NCBI GenBank assembly: GCA_963921425.1
Contig: OY992833.1
Location: 23,856,698 to 23,920,697 of the forward strand
Direction of reading: 5' to 3'
DNA from: Dryas octopetala
Lineage: Eukaryota; Streptophyta; Magnoliopsida; Rosales; Rosaceae
Length of the DNA: 64,000 bases
Below the pieces are notes generated by a model that made no database searches, had not been told where the DNA came from, and saw nothing but the letters and a program-made list of their open reading frames with translations. Positions 23,917 to 35,255 of the stretch are shown here, piece after piece (positions within the stretch are counted from its first letter, which is position 1; every line of letters begins with the position of its first letter). A program made the translations under genes and the position numbers.

Positions 23917-26900
23917 GTCATCATCATTATTTTGTTTTATTTTTGGAAAAGATCACAACCTCCATTTCAGATTCAGTATTGTCAGTAGTTTCAGGTGGAG
24001 AAAAAATGTTGACATGTCACGTGATGTGTCAAGTGCCAGTGTCATGTCGGTGTCCAACTTGTATCTGACAGGCGACATGGACATGACAGTCGGTGCTTCA
24101 TAGTTCATGTGCATGATTGATGATATTGGCACAGCAGTTTATTCTACGTTTTCTACCCATTATATACCCTCCCACATTGTAGTATATCTGTTAATCCTTA
24201 TCATAAGGTCTATTGGATAATAGATTGGGTTTCAGGGGAGTTTTATTTTTCCCATTTACTTCATATGTAGAAGTTCATACTGCTTGCACTACATACTACA
24301 TAAACATGTTAACTCGAAGAGATAACTAGGATGTGCTGGATTTAGTATTGAAATTTGAGTGTTGATGTGGATGGCCTCTTTTTGGACTTGATGGAGGCAT
24401 ATTTAAATAAATTTCTTTTAATGAAGTATGTAAAATGTGAGCAGATAAATCACATTGTGGTCAATTCAGTGTTATTTAAACTTATGGTATTGCTTATGTA
24501 GATTATTTGCATGTTTTGCTGGTATAATGCTTTTGTGTGATGTTATTCGTCACATGAGGTGGCTGTTAAAATGCAGTTTACATGTTTAAACTTTCGATAA
24601 TGACAACAATTTTTATGTGTTAATGAGCATGTTCACTTGTCTTAACTGTAATGCTATTATGAGTGCATCTTGTGTTTAACGTGCATTTGCATTGTATAAC
24701 ATGGTACTTAATGCACCTCTTCCTTTGGTATAACAATTCACTACCTCTGTTGTTGCTTTTTGTCCTCTTCAGTTGTATTTAAGATTATGAAACCATGCTG
24801 CTTCCTTTATAAAATTAGTAACAAAGAAAGATAATGTCCATCACTTTTAAAATATGTATTTTCTCTGTGATCATCTTTTAGATTTACAATAGTATATTGG
24901 TATATTGCATATGGTCAAAGTTTTTGGTCTAATATTTCTCTTATATAATTCTCAGCGCGTTAAGGTCTACCGTCTGAATGAAGATGGAAAATGGGATGAT
25001 CAGGGAACTGGTCATGTCACTGTTGACTATTTGGAGGTTTGTTAATCCCATCGATTTGAATCTATGTTAATATGATAGAGACGAGTAAATTTGTGAAAAT
25101 GAATTGTTTGGTGTCGAATTTTTTAAGAAATGATCGCCTGAAATTGCTTTGCATTTTGATTGAATGAAAATGTTGTAACACAGCGATCAGAAGACCTGGG
25201 TTTGTTTGTTATTGACGAAGAAGACAATGAGACATTACTTCTGCATCGGATCAGCTCGGATGATATTTACAGAAAGCAAGAAGGTATTTTATGTATTAGC
25301 TGATAAATTATGTACATATTAGTTTGCTATTATTTGATGTCCTCAAATGGTCAGGATTGATACTGAATTGTTCGGTTTGGATGATTTCTTTTTAAGATAC
25401 AATTATCTCATGGAGAGATCCCGAATACTCTACCGAATTAGCACTCAGCTTTCAGGAGAGTACAGGCTGCTCTTACATATGGTAACCTCTGAATTTTTAT
25501 TCCTGGTTCTTCTTTATAACCTAGTTGGTTCGTCATCTTCTGATTCCACTAATTATTTTGCTTGCTTTATTCAGGGACCACATATGCAGTGTGCAGAGAA
25601 ATCTGCATTTTAATTCTCTTAACAGTAAGTTTTGGCAATATCATCTAAAAAATACATTAATTTCTCTCATTGTTCTTTTCATTTTAATATCTGACCTATG
25701 TGGGTGTTGGAGCTGGTTCTTGCCTCAGAATGACATTGGGGGTATCTTGGGCAACATTGGCCATTGGCTATGTCTATTTGATGACTTCTCTATGCAATCA
25801 AAATCCTCTTATTCTGCTTCCCAGCTGTCTACCCAGCCCCCTTTCGCACTTGAACCTTGTATTTATAATGATAACTCAGATTTGAAGTATGAGGATGTCT
25901 GTTTATACGACTGTGTGTCACCAGTGGTGTATAGATATAAGCCACTGAACATTTGTGTCTTTTGGAAGTGAACGATGTAAAGCACTGATTTTAAGTTATT
26001 TTAAAAAGGCTTTTACTTGAGTTGTACATTGTGAGTGTGTGTATGTGTATGTCTGTGTTATTTTATTTTTTTTTCTCTTTCTAAATAGGAGGCATGAATT
26101 GTTCATCCTCGTTTGTGATATCTGTAGATGAGACATTTCACAGTGCAAACAGTGAGTTGAGGGAGCTGCCTGCGGTTGAGCTATCCACACTTACTTTAAT
26201 TCTCAAGGTTCTATCAGTTGTATCTCATATTTTACTTTTATCTTTCTTTTTTGTCACATTTTTCACTCAATGTTTATGGCCATGAATACGATGTTTTACC
26301 CCTGGAGCTTTTCTTATCTTCCATTTTTTCCTTGATGGACTGCTGTCTTGTATTTATGTAAGATACATCATACACGCAAAGTGATGACAAGGCATGTGGA
26401 TTTTCTTGCAGACTGTGGCTGAGAGTGGCATTGCTGATCAGATGCGACTGACGGAACTGATATTGACTGATGTAAGCTTTGTATATCTTTGTGAGTCTGG
26501 AGAAATGGATAATTCTGCCATGTTGATGTAGTTAGTGGGGTTCTGTCATGTCAATAAAAAAGCAATTGTTGAAGTAGGTCTAATTTAGTTATCCTAAATC
26601 TGAAAATTTGTCTTAGTGTAACTTCATCTACAGCTTGTCATTTCGTTTATACTTCATGCTGTTGCATTTTTCTAATGAACTTCTTGTTCCCAATGCAGCA
26701 AGATTTTTTCCGAAAGCTTATGGGCCTATTTAGAATCTGTGAAGACTTGGAAAATGTTGATGGTCTTCACATGATATACAAAATAGTAAGGGGGATCAGT
26801 AAGTATTCCTTTACTATTTCATCCTCAAAATAGATACTACCTAATTGCATGTCTCTCCTTTTATTATTTAGTGATATATGTTTTTCTACCTGCAGTTCTA

Positions 26901-29900
26901 CTGAATAGTCCTCAGATCTTTGAGAAAATTTTTGGTGATGACTTAATCATGGATATCATTGGTTCCCTCGAATGTGAGTTTTGTTGGTTTCTATTTTCAT
27001 AATAACCTTCCATTATTGAATTTTGTGGCGGCCTGGTTTGTAGTTTGGTTCTTGGATTGTTATGGTTCGCTATTGTTTTGATGATGATGTTGCAATTACT
27101 TGAACTTTTGGTTTGCAGATGACCCTGAAGTACCTCATGTCCAACATCATCGTAACTTTCTAAAAGAGCATGTTGTTTTTAAGGAGGTAATCATTTTCTT
27201 TACTTTGTGTGGTTGGGATTTGGAGTAAGGACTAAAGGGAGGTTGGAGGGTATCTTAATACACATATATATATATATGTATATGAGAGTTGTTTGTTTCT
27301 TGCCTATGTATCTTGATGTATAAATTCACTTTGCGTAGGCCATACCGATTAAAGATGCTATGGTTTTGTCAAAGATACATCAGACGTATAAAGTTGGCTA
27401 TTTAAAGGTTTGGACCATTTGGTTGGTTTTATATTTTATATTTTTGTTTTTCTCATTTATTTGGTAGTAATTCTCACTCTGTATTATTTCAGGATGTTGT
27501 TTTGGCTAGAGTATTGGATGAGGCCACAGTTGCAAATCTCAATTCCATTATTCATGCAAACAATGCTATTGTAAGAATTTACAGCTCAATCTTTAGACAT
27601 ATTGGGCTCTATGTTATGTTATGTCTAATTTTCCTATTCTGTTGTAGGTTGTTTCTTTGCTAAAGGACGACAGTACCTTCATTCAGGAATTGTTTGCTAG
27701 GTTAAGGTCACCATCCACCTCTGCAGAATCTAAAAAGAATTTGGTAATTGTTGATTTCCATAATTGCTCTTTATTTTTCTTTCTGAGACATGGTATTGGT
27801 GCAATGGAGAGTACATGAATATGTAATTGATCTTTTAGATTGTGTAACCCCTCTTCTGTTTCTCTTGCTTTTTTTTTCCCTCCCACAAATCAATCAGAAA
27901 TGAAATAAAAGGATTAATATATGTTAATTTTTTTTTAGACGACACGAGAACTTTTATTAAAAATACAAAGTAAAATAAAAAACACAGAGTGGATCAGGAA
28001 TCCACAAACTTATAAAGAAAAAAATAAAAGTAAAAAACAAAACTGATCTCAGATAAGAAAAAACCCAAGACATCGCCCCAGAACTAGTGTCACTGCACAA
28101 CAGCTAACACGTTCAGCATAATAGAGGATATAGAGTGTGCCCAAAAATCAGTCGTAATTAATGCCCATAAAGCAGCCCAAAATTTCGCTTGCTCCCAAAG
28201 AACTTCCACTTCAATCCCCTTATAATCATCAAAAATTCTTCTATTGCGCTCCATCCATAAAACCCAAAAAACAGCCAGCACCACGCATCTCCATAGGGTT
28301 TTTGCTTTTTTCCCCTTCCCTAAGGCCTGAAAGCAGGTAGTCAAAAGCTCAGAACAATTTTGTGGTATTACCCATGAAGCGCCAACCTCCTAAACAACTT
28401 CCACCACAATTGTAAAGAGTAAGAGCAATGAAGGAAAACATGGTCCACACTCTCCTCCCCCGCTTTACATAGAATGCACCATTGAGGTGAAAAACAGCTA
28501 AAAGGCCTCCTCCTTTGAACAAGATCACAAGTGTTTACCCTCCCAAGAGCCACTGACCAAACAAAAACTCGAACTTTAGGAGGGACTTTTGCTGCCCATA
28601 TTTGGGGATAAGGAGAAAAATAAGGGTCACTTCTTTTGTTGCATAAAAAAGTACTATAGGATTTGGAAGAAAAACACCCTGACCCTTCTAACTTCCATCT
28701 TTTGGAGTCCACCCTTAACGGAAACAGACGAGCTTCTTCTAGCTTCTCTAGCAAAACCACAAGCTCAGCTAACTCCAAATCATTTGGGTTTCTCCTAAAT
28801 CCAAAATTCCAACTATAAGGATATGCATAAGCGTCCACAAAACTTGAGATAGAATCATGATGCTTTGTGGACAATAAAAAACAACGGGCGCTCCTCCAAC
28901 CAACAGTCCTCCCAAAACCTGACCCTAACCCCATTTCCCACTACAAATTTGCAGCAATGTAAAAAGGACGGATAGCCAAGAGAAATGTCTCTCCACGGAC
29001 TACGGCTTGAAACCCTCACCAAAGGCTTTGTGTCCCAACCATTAACAAGCCTCCCCATATTTGCTTCTTATCACATAATGCCACAAGGAGACTGGTTCCT
29101 TAGAATACCTCCACAACCATTTACCAAGTAAAGCTTTATTCCTCTCAATCAGATTTCCCACCCCTAAACCTCCTTTTACCTTGCTTTTAGCCACCACCTC
29201 CCATCTCACTAAGTGGTCTTTCTTTCCCTCCTCCATGCCTTCCCACAAAAAATTTCTCAATAACCGTTCTAGCTTTAAGGCCACTCCGCAAGGAATTTTG
29301 AATAATGACATATAATAAATTGGGATGCTACTCAAAACAGCTTGAATCAAAGTGAGCCTTCCTCCTCTCGATAAAATAACAATTGATAAAAGAACTGTCT
29401 TGTTATACTGTTTACATGGTTACTTTTTTAATGCCATCTCCTGTACTTTTTACCGAATAAAAGTAGTCATAAGGATTTTGACGTCTGATAGACAATATGA
29501 TAGTTATCTTGGTAGTGTTAGTAGCATTACAATTTTTGGTTGCAGTTCTTTGATTAATTTCCTTTATCTACCTTAACATTGGTCATGCTTATCCTTCTGT
29601 CCCTCTACAATGTAGGTGTATTTCTTGCATGAGTTTTGTAGTTTAAGCAAGAGCCTGCAGATGGTTCAGCAGCTCCGGCTATTTAGGTATGCAATTCTTG
29701 AAGTTATATTTCTTGATGTACCACTATGTTTTGTAGCTCTCTGTTGTTTTTTTTTCTAGAACTTTTAGCTGCTTATTTTTATGATGGGTAGTTCTAGTTT
29801 TTTTGTCTTATATAATGTCTTTGTTCTAAGAGAGATCACAATAAATTTCTGTAGGGATCTCATGAATGAAGGAATCTTTGACATTGTAACTGATGCTTTG

Positions 29901-32243
29901 CAGAGTCAGGACAAAAAACTTGTATTAACTGGGTAATCAAGACCTTTTAGTATCTGTCTTCTGTATTGAGTCTCTTCTTGCTTTTTGTTTTTTTTTTTCT
30001 TGTGTCAGTGTCCTAACAGTAAGTGATTATAATGGATGCAGGACAGATATCCTCAATCTTTTTATGAATCAGGATCCAAACCTTCTGCGTTCATATGTTG
30101 TTCGTCAGGAAGGAAGTCCACTTTTAGGACTATTGGTATGCACTTTCCAATTTTGATTATGTGTTATGCATTTGAAATGACACGTGCATCTAGACAATTA
30201 TCTGTGTTGGTTGATCCCCAAAGATATCTTATAGTTCCTCACCTCACCTTGCCAATTCATCAATTTTTGTTGTCGAATGGATGGGATACTTTGTCTTGTG
30301 AAGCAAAAATAATGATTGACTATAAAATGTGTGCGCATATGTATATATATATTGACAACAGAAGGAGAAAAGGACCTAATTAGGCAAGAAACAGGTTATA
30401 CTGGTGAAGCATTGTTTTAGAGATTGCATTAAATGCACTATAAATTTAAAACTGATGGTAGTTGAAAGATTAGCTTGTGATGGAAAGTTTGCCTTTCCAG
30501 ATTTTGAATGATCTGAGCAAATGTGTCTAAGAGGAGTCTAGTTTTCTATTCCATAATATGTGTAATTTGGGATGTACTTTTTAGTATATTACATCCAGAC
30601 GATGACCAACTGCTTGGGAACAGGCATAGACTCTTCTTGAGAACTCTTTGGGCTCTTCTTATAACAAGTGAACCACACTAGTTTAGCTATTTTAATTTTT
30701 AAATGCCCATGTATAGGAAGTACACATGTTAGCTCTATCAATATTAATGTTTAATTGCCCTCTTCAAAAAAAAAAAGTTCATATGTAATTGTCTACTTAC
30801 AGGTTAAAGGCATGATTACAGATTTTGGAGAGGACATGCACTGCCAGTTTCTTGAAATTCTTCGTAGTCTACTAGATTCGTACACATTGTCAGGAGCACA
30901 GGTAGCCGATTTAGTCATTTTTGTTCAATAAATGTTTTTTGAGCATTTAATTTATACACGTGTATGTCACTGTTTTTCTTAAATTATTTTGTGTCCATTT
31001 TAATTTAAGGGGAAGTTTTAGCTGTGCATCAATCATTTACACTATATTCAAATCTATATTGGTTGTTACTTTTTATGATCCAGTTTATTCTAGTATAGCT
31101 CATAAATCTTTGGTAATTTCTCTTTTTATATGTGAGTATCATGAATTACTAGATGTTGCTAATTATTAAGTGCTTCATGTATATCGGTAACTTTGCATTT
31201 GGAGTCTGCAATACGTTTGAGTTTATTTATGCAGGTGTAACATTTTGAATGTTGATTTGTAGTTTATTATATTTCTGCTGAATTGTTGGAAAATCTTGTC
31301 AGTAAAACTTGCATGTAAGGAAGAATTTCTTTTTTATGCTCTGTTTTTGTACTTATATCTGGATCAACTGGTTATTGAGTATTATTATCTTGTTTTCTTT
31401 ATTACAGAGAGATGCAATTATTGAGATTTTCTATGAGAAGCATCTGGGTCAGTTAATTGATGTTATAACCTCATCATGTCCTTTGGAAGGCAATGCTCAA
31501 TCAGTTGGTAATTCTTCCTGCTCTGGTGTAAGAGTTGAAAATCAGAATGTCGCGAAGCCTGAAATACTGTCAAACATATGCGAATTGCTTTGCTTTTGTG
31601 TTCTTCACCATCCATACAGAATAAAGTAATATTTTGAATTCTTGTACAATTGTCAGAAATTGATTTCTGCCGCTAACATATAACATTGAAATGTTTGGGT
31701 TCTTTGTCATTTGCAGGTGTAACTTTCTTCTAAATAATGTGATAGATAAAGTTTTGTTGGTTACACAAAGACGGGAAAAATATCTAGTTGTTGCTGCAGT
31801 TCGATTTGTTCGCACTATTCTTTCCCGTCATGTGAGTAAAAAAAGAGTTCTTGTGCTAACATGAATGGAAGTTTATTATCATTTAATTCAGTTGGGATTT
31901 GGAATACACTGAAATCAACAAGATTTGTCAGTCTGGATTAATTATCCATAGCAGAAACCGAGGAGAATTTTGCCCATAAAATTAGAGTACATTGTGTCTT
32001 CTGTGGTTAAACAGAAATGAAGTTAAGATGAATGAATTGCCATACACGACTAGAAGTGATTCCGTCATGTAGGTATAGATTGTTCTGATTTGACCAGTTT
32101 AGTTGTTTTGAGAGGATCTTATGCAATTGAAAATGCTGTGTGTATAAATTGTCAACTAAGTATACCGTTTAAAAATGTTAATCGTGTGCTGTTGTACATA
32201 TAACCTCTCTCTCTCTGACACACACACCCACACACTCCGTCTT

Positions 32244-32283
<40 letters not shown>

Positions 32284-33660
32284 TTCAGTGTTTTTTTTGG
32301 GGCCTAAAAAGCTATTCATTGAAATAACATATAAATCTGCAGGATGAGCATCTGATAAATCATATCGTTAGGAACAACCTTCTCAAGCCAATTGTAGATG
32401 CATTTGTTGGTAATGGCAATCGATATAATTTGCTCAACTCTGCTGTTTTAGAACTTTTTGAGTTCATCCGGAAGGTGCCACTCTCTTTTAGACCTTAGTA
32501 TTTTGGAGCTAAACTATGTCTTGGAGTTTTTGTCTTATCTACGTTTTTGTCTTTGCAGGAAAATCTGAAATCTTTGGTTAAGTACTTGGTTGATTCATTC
32601 TGGAACCAGTTGGTCAAATTTGAGTATTTGGCATCCATTCAGTCTCTAAAAGTAAAATATGAGCAGGTATTATGCTCCTTCTAGATTTTCTCCCCCTATA
32701 AATTTAGAGCTTTTGTTTTTGACAAGTGTGTTTGCAGTGCCTAGAAAATTTTGGAACGAAAGGCACTGTTAATGTGTCAGACCCTAGAAAACGAACTGAT
32801 GAGCGTGCTTTGGAGAAAGAAGAAGAAGACTATTTTAATGAGGACAGGTATGATTTTTTGTTGAATGTCTTTTGACTGGGTCTTTGCTGCTAAAATTTGC
32901 TATCCATAACCACTGAATATGAAACTTGTAATCAGTGATGAAGAAGATACAGCATCGGCATCCATGTCAACTACCCAGAAAGTACAACCTCAACCTGTTT
33001 CATCCAATGGAGTTGCTGCAGGTCACCCACCATCCAGGTATTGTACTGTTGTAATGTTGATTATCACAGAAGTGCATTTTCAAAGTATTTTTGCTATATC
33101 GCCCATATGTTCATCTTGATTCTTGTAGTCCAAGGTCTGTCGGGCTGGTAGATTATGATGATGACGAGGATGATGAAGACTACAAACCACCACCCCGGAA
33201 ACATCCTGAAGCTTCTGATGAAGATGAAGGGACAATGGAGTCCCTTAGGTTGAAGCGGAAATTGGCTGCTAAGGATAGGGAGCCTGAGCTAGCAAAGAGG
33301 CAACGGTTGGGTAAAAACTCCAAGCCAAAAGAAAGTGTATTTGCTGCTTTATGCACGACACTAAGCCAGGCAGTGCTACCGAATAAGAAAACTGCAAGCC
33401 CCATGCTCACTACTCGCACAGCTGATGCGGTCAAGAACTCAGGTGAAGGGAAGAATCAAGAGAATGAACATGTTGTTTCTAGGAGCTGTTCTGATACCAA
33501 CAGTTCGGATGATGAGGATCTCAGAGAGAATCAGCCTGATACTTCTAGAGGCTGCTCTGATTGCTTGCATGGCACTTCAGAGAATAGACAGTTGGGTGGA
33601 GAGGACTGCCCATTGATACCACCAAAATCCTCACCGGAAATGGCTGTAAATGGGTCGTAA
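21950..33660 (+). CDS. Serine/threonine-protein phosphatase 4 regulatory subunit 3 (PP4R3/SMEK/PSY2-like), complete
   Basis: PP4R3 targets the PP4 catalytic subunit to substrates in the nucleus. In plants the SMEK1 complex acts in microRNA biogenesis and DNA-damage control. Exons are 21950-21994, 24956-25036, 25184-25283, 25397-25481, 25575-25624, 26128-26207, 26412-26471, 26699-26798, 26896-26973, 27119-27186, 27339-27407, 27493-27570, 27648-27743, 29616-29686, 29855-29932, 30042-30135, 30803-30901, 31408-31625, 31717-31831, 32343-32474, 32559-32666, 32738-32847, 32936-33037 and 33129-33660. They total 882 aa and close in frame. Domains are an EVH1/PH-like N-terminus (about 15-115, with [11 protein letters not shown] and [17 protein letters not shown]), the SMK-1/DUF625 region (about 150-340) and helical repeats. 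The acidic, Lys-rich C-terminal tail ([28 protein letters not shown]) is probably a nuclear localisation signal. A truncated LINE sits antisense in intron 13. This is the only complete PP4R3 in the window. Confidence 0.95.
22722..22821 (+). mobile_element. tRNA-derived SINE in PP4R3 intron 1, copy 2
   Basis: This is the counterpart of the SINE at 8061. It has the same A- and B-box sequences and a slightly shorter poly(A) tail, so the insertion predates the duplication. Confidence 0.6.
23867..23928. repeat. Expanded (CAT)n microsatellite in PP4R3 intron 1, copy 2
   Basis: There are about twenty trinucleotide repeats with one CGT interruption. Copy 1 has only four or five repeats here. The apparent poly-His and poly-Ser reading frames across it are not genes. 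Confidence 0.85.
27928..29377 (-). mobile_element. 5'-truncated L1-type LINE in PP4R3 intron 13, antisense
   Basis: On the minus strand, ORF pieces at 29042-29350, 28855-29058, 28368-28934 and 28090-28344 carry the C-terminal part of a plant LINE polymerase. They begin at [16 protein letters not shown]. They include the zf-RVT segment ([32 protein letters not shown]) and the tail [15 protein letters not shown]-run at 27928-27937 is the reversed poly(A) tail. Several frame changes show that the element is dead. I found no clear target-site duplication. It enlarges intron 13 to about 1.9 kb. Confidence 0.85.
32210..32280. repeat. (CT)n/(CA)n microsatellite in PP4R3 intron 19
   Basis: CT-rich dinucleotide tracts are interrupted by a short CA-rich stretch. 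It lies about 60 bp before exon 20, near the polypyrimidine region of that acceptor. Confidence 0.8.
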
Positions 33661-34065
33661 GTTAATTTTTCAGAACCATTTCCAGTGGGGTTAGAAATTC
33701 GTGTTCTCGATTTTACTTGTGAATGTGCTTGGTGCCAGAAGGTGGTCCCAGGCCACAGATGAACAACATACTTTGGAAGAGAAGTGAACTAAGAGGGGCG
33801 GAACATAGGACCAAGAGGGCCATGGCCCCTGCAAACTTTTGAAAAAGAAAAAAAGTTCAATATAAGTTGTAGAATGTCAATGTGTTGAGCATGTGTGTCA
33901 CTTGTAAATCCATTTTTTTCTCTTCTATTTTATTCCTCTCATGAACATTACAGCTAAATCCAATGTCACTTAACTCGAGCCTTACAACATCATTTGATAT
34001 TTGATCGTTATGGGTAATACGAGTATTTTTTTTTTTTTTGTATTTAATAAATTATTATTGTTTTT

Positions 34066-34067
<2 letters not shown>

Positions 34068-34099
<32 letters not shown>

Positions 34100-34127
34100 T
34101 CAAGAGTGGGTTTATTTGAACCCAGTT
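34068..34127 (-). mobile_element. Probable truncated SINE tail, antisense
   Basis: The reverse complement reads GGGTTCAAATAAACCCACTC, then CTTGACAAAA and a long poly(A). The 3' end resembles the TTTGACAAAA tail of the SINE at 8061. Only the B-box side is recognisable. Confidence 0.4.
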
Positions 34128-34916
34128 AGTTTGTATCCTATTTTTAATCTAACATCTTTTATGTAATTTCTATTGTTTCATATACCAGACCTCTGCAAAG
34201 CCTAATTTCTCAGTTAACTCTTAACTTGAAACATTACTGTCATACAATCAACTCATGTCTGACTCTGTGTAATACCAGTTCTTAAATATTGATTCTATTG
34301 TTATTTTTTAAAACATTATGAGGATACAAGCCAAGAACAGCGCAGTAATTGTAATTTGTAGGCAGCCGCATGTTTATTCTTCGGAATTTTGCGTCATGGA
34401 CCTCATGGTGCATGTGTCAATGACTATGTTGAATTGTGCGTTGGTTTTCAATTTCAGACTGTTTTTGCCATATTTTGTTTTATTGGAATGAATATTAGAG
34501 TGGAATAGAATTAGGATGGGAAGAATTGAAATTGATGTCATTAACATCGGCCGTTGTCTATTCTTTTACTCATTTTCCTTTTTTAGTGAACCAAACAACG
34601 AGTTGTTTTATTCTAAAATTCCAGAGTCAATCTTAGAAGGGAAAATTTTACCAAACCGCTTCTACTTTACTCCTCAGTTGGGACATTCAAACTTAAAAAT
34701 GTTCCAATTAAAGACTTGTAATATACTTAAATACCAATCAAAGACTTTTCGTCATAACCACTGTTTAAAATTGGTCGCATGACCCCTAGTCTCAATTGAA
34801 AATGTGACATTCAAAGTGTTTCAATTAAGGATTTATAGGTTACTTAAATATCGATCAAGAGTTTTTCGTCAATTCAGTCTTAAACGTTATTTAAAATTGG
34901 TCAAAATTAGTCACAG

Positions 34917-35132
34917 GACGTGCACGTGATTAATTTGCGAGGGACAAAAGCATCTTTTTAATCACTGTTAATAGCAAAGTCAGTATCCTTGTATTTTTTG
35001 GATAGTTGAGAAGCTAGCTTGGTATAGTAGAAGGGGAGACAGGTGGCGAAGCAGTTCCAAAGAGTCGCCACGAAGGTCGCATTGAGGTTAGCAGACGAAG
35101 GACACGTACGTAGGGTTGCATGAATACGTGTC
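34917..35132 (+). promoter_or_regulatory. ABA/seed-type motifs upstream of OEP16-2
   Basis: ACGT-core elements occur as GACGTGCACGTGAT (34917-34930), GACACGTACG (35101-35110) and TACGTGTC (35125-35132). An RY-like TGCATG is at 35118-35123, between the last two and about 135 bp before the ATG. ABRE plus RY pairs are typical of genes driven by ABI5- and ABI3-type factors in late seed development. This fits the known seed and ABA expression of Arabidopsis OEP16-2. Function here is inferred. Confidence 0.5.
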
Positions 35133-35255
35133 CTCGATCGCTGACTTGCTCCTAGTTCCAATCCACTGCCCACTTCCTTTTATTCGCTATCAGCTTATCA
35201 CAATCTTTATCACCTTTGAATTCTTTGTTATCGATCAAACAAATTATCAAACAAG

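Larger units (their letters stand above)
11467..26097. repeat. Tandem duplication unit, copy 2 (14631 bp); copy 1 is 1-11466 and continues left of the window
   Basis: Window 1-11466 aligns collinearly with 14662-26097. The offset is 14661 from the left edge to the start of PP4R3, falling to 14631 near the right end because of indels. Identity ends sharply after the shared GGAGGCATGA at 11457-11466 and 26088-26097. Past that point copy 1 continues into eL29 intron sequence and copy 2 into PP4R3. The unit therefore runs from an eL29 intron through ptLPD to PP4R3 intron 5. The junction is near T-rich low-complexity DNA. No transposon flanks it. Confidence 0.92.
33661..35255. other. Intergenic region between PP4R3 and OEP16-2
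   Basis: The left part is the PP4R3 3' UTR. At 34068-34127 a T-run of about 30 bp is followed by GTCAAGAGTGGGTTTATTTG, which resembles the reversed tail and B box of the SINE family at 8061, so it is probably a truncated antisense SINE. The right part (34917-35255) is the OEP16-2 promoter. No further gene is supported. Confidence 0.55.

Noticed and set aside
23799-24103. Frames rich in poly-His or poly-Ser across the CAT array
   Set aside because: They are produced by the trinucleotide repeat inside PP4R3 intron 1, have no start context or homology, and are absent as such from copy 1.
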